Below the pieces are notes generated by a model. That model was not told where the DNA came from. It was given only the letters and a program-made list of their open reading frames with translations, and searched no databases. This document shows, in pieces, positions 13,473 to 19,766 of a DNA stretch of 22,643 bases. Made by a program: the position numbers and the translations under genes. Numbering within the stretch: the first letter of the stretch is position 1; each line of letters begins with the position of its first letter. Origin of the DNA: a virus; IMG/VR virus record IMGVR_UViG_3300032242_000693, positions 1-22,643 of that record, one strand, 5' to 3'.

Positions 13473-14179
13473 GTAGTTGTTTTGAAAGGCTTGCCATAAT
13501 AAGCATTTTCTAATTGTAGCAGTACCTTGCGTTTCATTCTTCGAATTATTTGATGGTCATGATTCCAATTAAAGACTTTGAGATATTGATACCACCAACT
13601 GTTTTTATTCCTATTGACCTTCTTGCTGTCCATATAATGACTAATAGCTGTAGGATCGTAGCCAAATACATCTAACATCTCGCAGGCAATATTAAAAGCA
13701 AATGCGCCCATCTCGTCTGTGTCGCCGTAGTATTCTTGTTCTTTGCGCTCTTTGGTACTGGCCGCAGTACTTTGATAACCCGGTAGGCTTTTGAAATTGC
13801 GGGCTCTGAATTGGCGCATGTGTATGATTTCGTGAAGCATAACGTCGGCAAAACGTCTGCTGAGTTTGGACCATTTGTAGTTGGTTAGCTTTAGGGATTC
13901 TGTATCTGGATGATAGCTGTAGTTGATTTCTATAGATGCTTTGCCGTGGTCATCGAAATCGCTATAATAACACCCGCCGGTATATACATGGTTTTTTTCT
14001 ATTTTAGGATCTATGCACTTTTTGATACGGATCGGGAGTTGACCCTTTAGGTGTTTTCTGATCTTGCGATGTATTTGCTCAGAACTCAGGCGTTTCCCTA
14101 CAACTTGCTTGTTGAGAGAGTAGAACATGCTATATAGGCTTGTACGGTCTAATTCCGACCAGTTGTATTGTGTATCCAC
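13457..14179 (-). CDS. HExxH metallopeptidase-like protein (240 aa)
   Basis: The zinc motif is FADVMLHEIIHMRQFRARNF with HExxH at 116-120. The third ligand is likely E156 in YGDTDEMGAFAFNIACEM. It is the closest paralogue of the gene downstream and shares the core with the short protein at 912-1334. The start is a GTG at 14179 with AGGAG 7 nt before it. The C-terminus is basic (RRMKRKVLLQLENAYYGKPF). No export signal is visible. It follows tRNA-Leu(UAG) on the same strand and may be read from the promoter at 14345-14373. Confidence 0.86.
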   Translation of the reverse strand: MDTQYNWSELDRTSLYSMFYSLNKQVVGKRLSSEQIHRKIRKHLKGQLPIRIKKCIDPKIEKNHVYTGGCYYSDFDDHGKASIEINYSYHPDTESLKLTNYKWSKLSRRFADVMLHEIIHMRQFRARNFKSLPGYQSTAASTKERKEQEYYGDTDEMGAFAFNIACEMLDVFGYDPTAISHYMDSKKVNRNKNSWWYQYLKVFNWNHDHQIIRRMKRKVLLQLENAYYGKPFKTTTWLTY

Positions 14180-14253
14180 AATTTGCTCCTGTCCTGATAT
14201 AGCTATTTACTCTTTTAGTTTTTTTTAATTATCTGAGTAGATAATTTAGTGTT

Positions 14254-14336
14254 TGGTGCCCCAAGCGAGACTCGAACTCGCACACCGAAGTACTGGCTTC
14301 TAAGACCAGCGTGTCTACCAATTCCACCATCGGGGC
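14254..14336 (-). tRNA. tRNA-Leu(UAG)
   Basis: Acceptor GCCCCGA pairs with TTGGGGC, and CCA is encoded. The anticodon loop CTTAGAA (stem CTGGT/GCCAG) gives UAG. The T-arm is GCGAG/CTCGC with TTCGAGT. A long variable arm marks class II. The promoter at 14345-14373 ends about 8 nt upstream, so the primary transcript starts within a few bases of the mature 5' end. Confidence 0.95.
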
Positions 14337-14344
14337 ATGTTTTA

Positions 14345-14373
14345 ATTATATAGGTACTTTACTAGGTTGTCAA
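14345..14373 (-). promoter_or_regulatory. Perfect consensus promoter TTGACA-N17-TATAAT for tRNA-Leu(UAG)
   Basis: TTGACA (14373-14368), 17-nt spacer, TATAAT (14350-14345), between tRNA-Gly and tRNA-Leu. The predicted +1 is near 14338, 2 nt before the tRNA. It probably also serves the metallopeptidase-like genes downstream. Confidence 0.92.
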
Positions 14374-14379
14374 ACTATT

Positions 14380-14455
14380 TGGAGCGGGATAACGGGTTCG
14401 AACCGTCGACCTTAACTTTGGCAAAGTTACGCTCTACCAACTGAGCTAATCCCGC
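14380..14455 (-). tRNA. tRNA-Gly(GCC)
   Basis: Acceptor GCGGGAT/ATCCCGC with encoded CCA. Anticodon stem TAACT/AGTTA with loop TTGCCAA gives GCC. The T-loop is TTCGAAC. Its 5' end lies one base after the stop codon of the 64-aa gene. Confidence 0.95.
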
Positions 14456-14456
14456 A

Positions 14457-14651
14457 TTATTCTGAATATTGGCTTTGGTTAGTCCAATAGTGATCCAACT
14501 CACATGGTTTGAATGTCATATTGGGAGCAATATCATTATCAAATATCTGACTCATAGTGTTATGGATAGAACTTCTTTCTGTTGCAGAAAGCAGGCCGTA
14601 ATCATGTCTATAAGTCATACACATCGAATGGATGATTTGTTCTCTGTTCAT
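14457..14651 (-). CDS. Small hypothetical protein between two tRNAs (64 aa)
   Basis: From the ATG at 14651 it reads MNREQIIHSMCMTYRHDYGL, then SATERSSIHNTMSQIFDND and an Asn/Gln/Tyr-rich tail. It is probably helical and soluble. I prefer this start to one that would run into tRNA-Arg. The gene begins 21 nt after the 3' end of tRNA-Arg(UCG) and stops one base before tRNA-Gly(GCC). Its mRNA ends would thus be made by tRNA processing. No family is recognised. Confidence 0.75.
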   Translation of the reverse strand: MNREQIIHSMCMTYRHDYGLLSATERSSIHNTMSQIFDNDIAPNMTFKPCELDHYWTNQSQYSE

Positions 14652-14672
14652 ATTAATAATTATCTCTTTATT

Positions 14673-14747
14673 TGGCGGGCTCTGCAGGAATCGAACCCAC
14701 ATCTCGAAGTTCGAAGCATCGCATTCTATCCGTTGAACTAAGAGCCC
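14673..14747 (-). tRNA. tRNA-Arg(UCG)
   Basis: Acceptor GGGCTCT/AGAGCCC with encoded CCA. Loop CTTCGAA gives anticodon UCG. The anticodon stem CGATG/CTTCG has one mismatch. The first ten bases of the tRNA contain the TAG stop codon of the methyltransferase gene upstream, so the two genes overlap. Confidence 0.93.
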
Positions 14748-15367
14748 ACATGATTAATAAAATTACTGCTACCCATTATCCTACCGTTTTCAAAATCTGT
14801 GATTGCATTGACCATTCTGTTAGGGTAGCGATCAACATAGCTGGTATCTTTTAAGAAAACAGCCACATAGTCTCGCCATTGAGAACCATTTGCAAAGCCC
14901 GTAAAGTGCTCTAGAACATCTATGTTATATCCGTTGGCCGATGCCCATTTGACTAATGCTCTTGCGCTGTCTGGATAAAATCTCCAACAGTCTACTGGAT
15001 ACTTGTGGTATTCTCCATTGGATGGTGCATTGAGATAAAATAGTCCAGTTGGTTTCAAGACTCTAATGATTTCTAAAAAGCTAACCCAGAAAAATTCCAC
15101 ATGCTCAAAGGAAGAGCTTGACACGACTACATCAAAGGAATTATCGTCAAACGGGAGTTTGTGCGGATCTTGTGTAAGCACAGTCGCAGGAGCGGCTAAT
15201 GAAAAATCAATACCTGTATACTCAAAAGTTTGGTTGTATTGATTATAGATAGTGAAGTCTGTTCCTGGACCTATTTCCAACACGTGGGGTTTAGTTACAA
15301 ACGCCAGAGTTTTTTGAGCATAGGTATTGAAGAATAGCTGTGAATGTGTTTGGGCAGTAGGGTGCAT
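14738..15367 (-). CDS. Class I SAM-dependent methyltransferase (209 aa)
   Basis: A Methyltransf_11-like Rossmann fold: motif I HVLEIGPGTDF (about 28-38) binds the adenosylmethionine, DFSLAAPATV and DPHKLPFDDNSFDVVVSSSS follow, with EIIRVLKPTGLFYLNAPSNG after them, then YPVDCWRFYPDSARALVKWA. The PVDCWRFYPD block is common in enzymes of glycan biosynthesis clusters. The likely target is a sugar or glycan intermediate; this is inferred from its glycosyltransferase and epimerase neighbours. The stop codon lies inside tRNA-Arg(UCG). One base separates the ATG from the stop of the upstream gene. Confidence 0.88.
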   Translation of the reverse strand: MHPTAQTHSQLFFNTYAQKTLAFVTKPHVLEIGPGTDFTIYNQYNQTFEYTGIDFSLAAPATVLTQDPHKLPFDDNSFDVVVSSSSFEHVEFFWVSFLEIIRVLKPTGLFYLNAPSNGEYHKYPVDCWRFYPDSARALVKWASANGYNIDVLEHFTGFANGSQWRDYVAVFLKDTSYVDRYPNRMVNAITDFENGRIMGSSNFINHVGS

Positions 15368-15368
15368 T

Positions 15369-15941
15369 CTAGTTACGTTTTAGAACGGTAAGTCCGTTAT
15401 TGTTTTCAAACTTCTCAGCGATAGTCCATTCTGGATGCTCTGCTAAAAATTCTTCTATAGCAGGCCAGATACCTTTTGGTGTAAAATCAGGACCGATCAA
15501 GGATTCATAATCTACAGTTTCTGCGTTATCTGCATATAGCGTTGTATCATGAAATATAAGATACTTGGTCACATGCTGTGGGTGGAGCCTGAGTTCTTTC
15601 TTCATATGATCATAGCAATGCCATGTATCTATTAACAGCAGATCAGTTTCTTCGATTTGAAAGTCGGGATCTCCGGAGTCTGCTTTGATAAACTTAAAGT
15701 CAATGCCCAGCTTCATAGCTTCCCATTGTGCGGGTTCGATAGGGCAGTCTGCGATATCAATGCATACTAATTTTTTAGGTCTCGCAGACAAAAAGGCCCA
15801 GGTACTGACCACAGTCCTAGTTCCCATTTCGGTAATACGTTCACATTCTTCGGCGTATCTTTTTAGTGTAGGTAAGTGTTCGTTGATGTCGCTTACGGTA
15901 TTACAAAGATCTGCATAGCGTTGATCGATAAAGTCAGACAT
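15369..15941 (-). CDS. Rossmann-fold methyltransferase-like protein (190 aa)
   Basis: From the ATG at 15941 it has a helical head, then a glycine-poor motif I (ITEMGTRTVVSTWAFL), followed by LVCIDIADCP, FKFIKADSGDPDF and DLLLIDTWHCYDHMKKELRL. The last block and KYLIFHDTTLYA resemble Methyltransf_24 / cephalosporin-hydroxylase-like proteins that often accompany glycosyltransferases. The chemistry could be methyl transfer or hydroxylation and is not settled. The ATG overlaps the upstream glycosyltransferase stop by 8 nt. GTG at 15953 is a less likely start. Confidence 0.8.
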   Translation of the reverse strand: MSDFIDQRYADLCNTVSDINEHLPTLKRYAEECERITEMGTRTVVSTWAFLSARPKKLVCIDIADCPIEPAQWEAMKLGIDFKFIKADSGDPDFQIEETDLLLIDTWHCYDHMKKELRLHPQHVTKYLIFHDTTLYADNAETVDYESLIGPDFTPKGIWPAIEEFLAEHPEWTIAEKFENNNGLTVLKRN

Positions 15942-16800
15942 CTTCAGGAGCACCCATTCTATAGATCATCTGATGTAGTTGTACAAGATCAACGGATCTA
16001 TCTACATAGTTAGGAATGACCCATTGTAGTTCAGCCCATACCATGTCGTTCCAGTCTGCACGTATCTTGTTTCCACGTATCATTAATGCTCGTAGACTTC
16101 CCCACATTTCTTGTTTCCATAATCCGTAGGGTGTCAACAATAGACCAGGTTTGCCCATGAAGCTTTGATCTTCGATCATGTTGACCCAAGATTTAAATTC
16201 GTCATCTGATAGGTAATATGGTGCTTGGAATGTTCCATGGAATCCAAAGCTATCATAATAGCCTGTTGGATGTTCGTGGCTGAATTGTCCGGCTAGTTCT
16301 TTGGGCGCAAACTTGATGCCTCGACCTTCTAACCATTGGCGATGCGTTACGCAGATCAATTGGTCTTCTAACCATTCCTTTTCAATTCCGTTAGGATTGG
16401 TTTTGATCATCTTGGTAAGTTCAAGAAGTTTCTTGCTTCGTAGACTGAAGCCACCATTACCTACTTCCCATCCGGGCTCTACGGCTTGCCACGGTGCACC
16501 TATGTAGTCGTACTGCAAGAAGTCATCGGTCCAACGCTCGGGCTGTACTGGAAAACCATCATACTGGACGAATAGTGCGTAGTCAGTTTCAACTAGATCG
16601 GGGACAACATTAAGACAGATACGACTGTGTTCTTTGCTGTCAAACTTAGGGACTTCTACGAATCTACCTGTATCATGGAAGCGTCGATCACCTATCTGTA
16701 GGACTTGTGCTTCTGGAAATACGGCCAGTGCCTTATCGATAGCGAATCGGGTGGCATTATAATTTAAACTGTCGACTGTTACTATTGTAAGATTTTTCAT
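15934..16800 (-). CDS. DUF5672-like glycosyltransferase (288 aa)
   Basis: Matches DUF5672 signatures: TDYALFVQYDGFPVQPERW (about 72-90), FLQYDYIGAPWQAVEPG, VGNGGFSLRSKKLLELTKM (about 113-131), EDQLICVTHRQWLEGRGIKF, and the ending DSFGFHG. The family is found next to sugar-modifying genes; the sugar donor and the acceptor are unknown. The ATG is only 13 nt after the 3' end of tRNA-Thr and has no ribosome site. The gene probably belongs to the transcript from the promoter at 17032-17059, with its 5' end released by tRNA processing. Confidence 0.87.
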   Translation of the reverse strand: MKNLTIVTVDSLNYNATRFAIDKALAVFPEAQVLQIGDRRFHDTGRFVEVPKFDSKEHSRICLNVVPDLVETDYALFVQYDGFPVQPERWTDDFLQYDYIGAPWQAVEPGWEVGNGGFSLRSKKLLELTKMIKTNPNGIEKEWLEDQLICVTHRQWLEGRGIKFAPKELAGQFSHEHPTGYYDSFGFHGTFQAPYYLSDDEFKSWVNMIEDQSFMGKPGLLLTPYGLWKQEMWGSLRALMIRGNKIRADWNDMVWAELQWVIPNYVDRSVDLVQLHQMIYRMGAPEDV

Positions 16801-16813
16801 ATATATTATTATT

Positions 16814-16889
16814 TGGTGCCCCTTGTCCGACTCGAACAGACCACCTACTGATTACAAATCAGTTGCTCTACCAGATGAGCTAAAGGGGC
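16814..16889 (-). tRNA. tRNA-Thr(UGU)
   Basis: Acceptor GCCCCTT/AAGGGGC with encoded CCA. Anticodon stem ACTGA/TCAGT with loop TTTGTAA gives UGU. T-arm GTCTG/CGGAC with TTCGAGT. It lies between the tRNA-like element and the DUF5672-type glycosyltransferase gene. Confidence 0.95.
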
Positions 16890-16908
16890 TTATAAACTAT
16901 TTACATCA

Positions 16909-17012
16909 GAATTCGGTGTGGCTGGTAGGGTTTGAACCTACAAAGGCCTTGACTAAGTCGTTGCCCCGTCCCTAACATCGTTTTCCCAACGAGTCGGAGG
17001 TCTGCCGAATTC
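16909..17012 (-). repeat. 8-bp inverted repeat linking D-loop and 3' trailer of the tRNA-like RNA
   Basis: GAATTCGG (16909-16916) and CCGAATTC (17005-17012) are exact reverse complements. In the minus-strand RNA they lie in the presumed D-loop and at the 3' end just after the acceptor stem, where CCG replaces the usual CCA. They could pair as an alternative to the tRNA-like fold. Confidence 0.7.
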
Positions 17013-17025
17013 CACTCACAGCCAC
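16915..17025 (-). ncRNA. tRNA-like RNA without a recognisable anticodon arm (111 nt)
   Basis: On the minus strand GTGGCTG (5') pairs perfectly with CAGCCAC (3'). A canonical T-arm GTAGG-TTCAAAC-CCTAC follows the usual layout, and a Leu/tmRNA-like D-loop (TGGAATTCGGCAGA) lies at the other side. Between them 55 nt replace the 17-nt anticodon arm and the variable loop. No 5-bp stem with a 7-nt loop and U33 was found there; TCGTT/AACGA and CTCCG/CGGGG are the main possible helices. CCG follows the discriminator base instead of CCA. A promoter places +1 exactly at the first base. It may be a tRNA-derived or tmRNA-like RNA, or a degenerate class II tRNA. Confidence 0.65.
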
Positions 17026-17031
17026 TATGTA

Positions 17032-17059
17032 ATTATACAGTAATCACAAAAAGTTGCAA
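17032..17059 (-). promoter_or_regulatory. Promoter TTGCAA-N16-TATAAT for the tRNA-like/glycan operon
   Basis: TTGCAA (17059-17054), 16-nt spacer, TATAAT (17037-17032). The -10 box ends 6 nt before 17025, the first base of the tRNA-like element, so the RNA would start at its mature 5' end. Two plus-strand genes start just beyond it. Confidence 0.7.
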
Positions 17060-17089
17060 GTGCCAAAATCACCAATAAATATCGCAGTT

Positions 17090-17707
17090 ATGAACAATCA
17101 ATTAAGTATCCTTTACCAAGCACTCAATGAAAGATATGGTAACTCCTCAGACGGAGTTAAGGTCTTTTGCGACAAGGGAACTGACCATTCCTATATTGAT
17201 TTTTATTATGAACAACTTTCACCATATAAGTCCGATATCAATATGCTAGAAATCGGAGTGATGAGCGGTGGTAGTTTATTACTATGGTCTAAGTTCTTCG
17301 ACAAGTATAAGATCAACGCCATAGATCTAAGTCCTGATTTTTCCGTTAAAACTGACTTCCAAGATATCGTACGCAATGATAAGAATATCCAATTGGCCTT
17401 TAACGTTAATTCTTGCGACTTTGTATATTCCATGATATTCAACAGCGAGGAATTCGATGTTATTATAGATGACGGAGATCATTATCCTTCAACGCAGTTT
17501 GCCACGTTCAAAAACTATTTTAGAACTTTGAAAACGGGTGGCCGTTACTATATCGAGGACGTACAGGGGATCGAAGAATTCAAAATCTTGACTAACAACA
17601 TACTTACTTGGTTAAAAGAAAACTTCCCCCAATCTATACTAAATGTCTATTACGGTGACTTAAATAAACGGGTAGACGACATTATCGTGTATATACAAAA
17701 AATATGA
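17090..17707 (+). CDS. Class I SAM methyltransferase-like protein, MycE-type (205 aa)
   Basis: The first of two plus-strand paralogues. From the ATG at 17090 it reads MNNQLSILYQALNERYGN, then DHSYIDFYYEQLSPYKSDI, motif I INMLEIGVMSGGSLLLWSKF, the Asp motif AIDLSPDFS, and EEFDVIIDDGDHYPSTQFAT followed by KTGGRYYIEDVQG. The pattern (HSYIDFY, LEIGxxSGGSxxLW, IIDDGDH) fits sugar or macrolide O-methyltransferases of the MycE/TylF group, in which IDDG-type Asp residues bind Mg and substrate. The ATG has no ribosome site, and its TGA overlaps the ATG of the next gene. Its plus-strand orientation is unique to this pair in the window. Confidence 0.87.
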   Translation: MNNQLSILYQALNERYGNSSDGVKVFCDKGTDHSYIDFYYEQLSPYKSDINMLEIGVMSGGSLLLWSKFFDKYKINAIDLSPDFSVKTDFQDIVRNDKNIQLAFNVNSCDFVYSMIFNSEEFDVIIDDGDHYPSTQFATFKNYFRTLKTGGRYYIEDVQGIEEFKILTNNILTWLKENFPQSILNVYYGDLNKRVDDIIVYIQKI

Positions 17708-18324
17708 AAACATTATCAGAAATTAACGAAGAGCTAAAAGCTCTATACGGTGAGACAAGTTTAGACTTCACTGACAAAGGTGCGGCCAGTGGTCACAGCT
17801 ATATTGATTTTTATTCAAGATACTTCGATCCAAAAAGATCAGACGTTAAACTTCTTGAGATAGGAATCAGTTCTGGAGGTAGTGCCCTGCTATGGTCCAA
17901 ATACTTTGAAAAGTATCAAATTGATGCGTTTGATTACTTAGAAAACTTTGCTAGTCAAACACCATTCCAAGAAGAACTAATCAGAACTCCGGGAGTCAGT
18001 CTCACGTTCAATAAAAACAGTTTTGACGAAGAATGGGCCAAAAAGTTTCCAGATAATCATTATGACTTCATCATAGATGACGGAGACCATTACATCGCTT
18101 CTCAATGGAAAACTATGTTAAACTACTGGCCAAAATTGGCTGTAGGTGGTACTTACTTTGTTGAAGATATGCTGAACCATACAGCCGCAGAAGAATACTG
18201 TATGCATCTAAAAATATATTTTGAAGATATCAAACAAGACTACAGCGTAGAAACTTATTTAGGTAGACGTATAAGTGAAGGACGCTTAGATGATATTATT
18301 GTTGCTATAACTAAAAAGTCCTAA
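17704..18324 (+). CDS. Class I SAM methyltransferase-like protein, paralogue of the previous gene (206 aa)
   Basis: Shares the same blocks as its upstream paralogue: GHSYIDFYSRYFDPKRSDV, motif I KLLEIGISSGGSALLWSKYF, DAFDYLENFAS, then HYDFIIDDGDHYIASQW and AVGGTYFVEDML. The two genes probably arose by duplication and both may methylate sugars of the surface glycan made by their neighbours. The ATG overlaps the stop of the first paralogue (ATGA). The 3' end overlaps the convergent stop of hldD by a few bases (18321-18324). Confidence 0.88.
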   Translation: MKTLSEINEELKALYGETSLDFTDKGAASGHSYIDFYSRYFDPKRSDVKLLEIGISSGGSALLWSKYFEKYQIDAFDYLENFASQTPFQEELIRTPGVSLTFNKNSFDEEWAKKFPDNHYDFIIDDGDHYIASQWKTMLNYWPKLAVGGTYFVEDMLNHTAAEEYCMHLKIYFEDIKQDYSVETYLGRRISEGRLDDIIVAITKKS

Positions 18325-19196
18325 TAGAACTGATTAGGGCTTTCCAAGTAATCAATATATTCATTGATACCGGTAGTTATATCTCTTTGGTCACTAGGAT
18401 CAAATCCCAATGCTGTAAGTGGTGTTAGGTCAGCCTTAGTAAACTTTTGATATTGTGCTTTTAGATCTTCGGGCATGTCGATCAATTCAATTTTGGCCCC
18501 GGTTCTAATGCCTACCAACATTGCCACTGTTTCAAAGCTAGTCGGAATACCAGTACCCAAATCATAAACTCCAGGACGGAAATTCTTTGCCATCCAATAG
18601 CAGGCCTTGCAAACATCTTCTACAAATATAAAATCTCTACGCAGTTGATCACTGCCTTTAAAGACCTTAATTGATCCTTCTGCGCTTTGATTGAACCAAT
18701 GATAGATAGTCGATGCCATACGTCCTTTATGGTATTCGTTAGGGCCATAGACATTAAAGAATCTAAGGCAAGCGGTAGCAGGACTGAGTTCTAATTCACT
18801 CAAGCTCTTACTAAAGGCATATTGATTTAGGGGGCCGTTGCCGTTGCCATATACCGAAGCCGAACTAGCGAACACAAATGGAATAGCGTTACTACGACAA
18901 AAGTTAGCCCACTGCCTTGTGCTTAGTACATTTTGTTTATAGACTTTTGACCAGTCATTGGCCAAAGTATCACTAATAGCACCCATGTGTATGACTGCTT
19001 CAACTTGTTGAGGATTAGCTAATAGAATCTCAACTTCATTAGTACTAATAAGGCTAAGTTCTTTGCCTACTAGATTTTTAAATTGCTGTGGATGCGGTAA
19101 ATCATCTACTCCGATAACATCAGTTATCCCTAACTTATTAAGATAACCAACCATCACTGAACCGATGAATCCGCCTGCGCCTGTAACTATAATCAT
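18321..19196 (-). CDS. hldD: ADP-L-glycero-D-manno-heptose-6-epimerase (291 aa)
   Basis: A short-chain dehydrogenase/reductase fold with NAD(P)-binding GAGGFIG (6-12). The catalytic Tyr-Lys pair is Y126 and K130 in NQYAFSKS, with Ser residues in ASSASVYG (110-117). The blocks LRFFNVYGPNEYHKGRMAST, GSDQLRRDFIFVEDV and KAQYQKFTKADLTPLTALGF are specific to HldD (RfaD), which epimerises C6 of ADP-heptose for the lipopolysaccharide inner core. It is about 20 residues shorter than the E. coli enzyme. Sixteen nt separate it from tRNA-Arg(UCU), without ribosome site. It likely alters or supplements host core sugar synthesis. Confidence 0.93.
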   Translation of the reverse strand: MIIVTGAGGFIGSVMVGYLNKLGITDVIGVDDLPHPQQFKNLVGKELSLISTNEVEILLANPQQVEAVIHMGAISDTLANDWSKVYKQNVLSTRQWANFCRSNAIPFVFASSASVYGNGNGPLNQYAFSKSLSELELSPATACLRFFNVYGPNEYHKGRMASTIYHWFNQSAEGSIKVFKGSDQLRRDFIFVEDVCKACYWMAKNFRPGVYDLGTGIPTSFETVAMLVGIRTGAKIELIDMPEDLKAQYQKFTKADLTPLTALGFDPSDQRDITTGINEYIDYLESPNQFY

Positions 19197-19212
19197 AATA
19201 ATATTTAATATG

Positions 19213-19287
19213 TGGTCCGGCCACCAGGAATCGAACCTGGATCTATAGCTTAGAAGGCTACTGCACTATCCATTGTGCTATGGCCAG
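19213..19287 (-). tRNA. tRNA-Arg(UCU)
   Basis: Acceptor CTGGCCA/TGGCCGG with encoded CCA. Anticodon stem GTAGC/GCTAT with loop CTTCTAA gives UCU. The T-loop is TTCGATT. It lies 16 nt before the hldD start codon. Confidence 0.94.
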
Positions 19288-19299
19288 GTTGTTGATGAA

Positions 19300-19373
19300 T
19301 GGAGCGGGATAAGAGAATCGAACTCTTGACCGAAGATTGGAAATCTGCTGTTTTACCATTAAACTAATCCCGC
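19300..19373 (-). tRNA. tRNA-Gly(UCC)
   Basis: Acceptor GCGGGAT/ATCCCGC and encoded CCA as in tRNA-Gly(GCC). Anticodon loop TTTCCAA gives UCC; the stem GCAGA/TCTTC has one mismatch. The T-loop is TTCGATT. Confidence 0.93.
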
Positions 19374-19382
19374 AATTAAAAG

Positions 19383-19766
19383 TACCAGGGGCTATGCCTT
19401 CTTACTATTCCGGATACTCGGATGTTGCCTTGTACACTTTATAGGTGCTTTCTGTGGCGCTTGAATCCACGATAGCCCAACTCTTCCTGGCCGGTCCTTG
19501 TGCATGGTCGACATTGACAAGTATTTCGGTGTTCCAGTGTAGCTATTCAGAAAGCACGTATAAAGTGTCTAGCTACTCACACCACATGAGCCCTAGACTG
19601 AGCTGTTACTCTGTCCACTAATTTTTCCTTCTGGAGAGGTATAGTTCCTCACCTACGGATTTCTTCAGGCTCCTGTCAACCAGGACTCTAAGGTAGACCG
19701 TATGCACCCGGCAACTATGGTATCTTGCCTGACCCACTTTTAATCACGGAAAAGTGTAAACCGGGT
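19383..19766 (-). ncRNA. Candidate large structured RNA 1 (about 385 nt)
   Basis: No credible ORF fills this stretch between tRNA-Gly(UCC) and the 48-aa gene. It is rich in complementary segments: a 20-nt helix with one mismatch (19435-19454 with 19548-19567); hairpins at 19567-19598, 19497-19521, 19636-19650, 19671-19685, 19698-19720 and 19735-19756; and a 6-bp helix 19665-19670 with 19727-19732. The 5-nt loop ACCCG at 19706-19710 can pair with 19762-19766 as a pseudoknot. The RNase P, tmRNA and group I/II core motifs that I know are not present. Strand is inferred from the neighbouring tRNAs. Its identity is unknown; giant phage ncRNAs such as GOLLD sit in similar tRNA contexts. Confidence 0.7.

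Noticed and set aside
16915-17025. A UAA-suppressor tRNA that could read through the stop at 2756
   Set aside because: No loop with U33 followed by UUA was found in the tRNA-like element or in any tRNA here, and many genes in the window end normally with TAA.
17054-17082. A plus-strand promoter using TTGCAA and AAATAT before the methyltransferase pair
   Set aside because: The -10 candidate matches consensus in only three of six positions. I keep it as an idea within a finding, not as a feature.
19383-19766. RNase P RNA, tmRNA or a self-splicing intron as identity for structured RNA 1
   Set aside because: I found neither the RNase P core (GAGGAAAGTCC, ACAGAA), a CCA-ending T-arm nor clear group I P/Q/R/S or group II domain V sequence on either strand. 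Partial look-alikes are too short to rely on.
19383-19766. GOLLD or ROOL RNA as the identity of structured RNA 1
   Set aside because: The context next to phage tRNAs fits, but those RNAs are longer, and I cannot recognise their conserved motifs by eye. Only a covariance search could decide.
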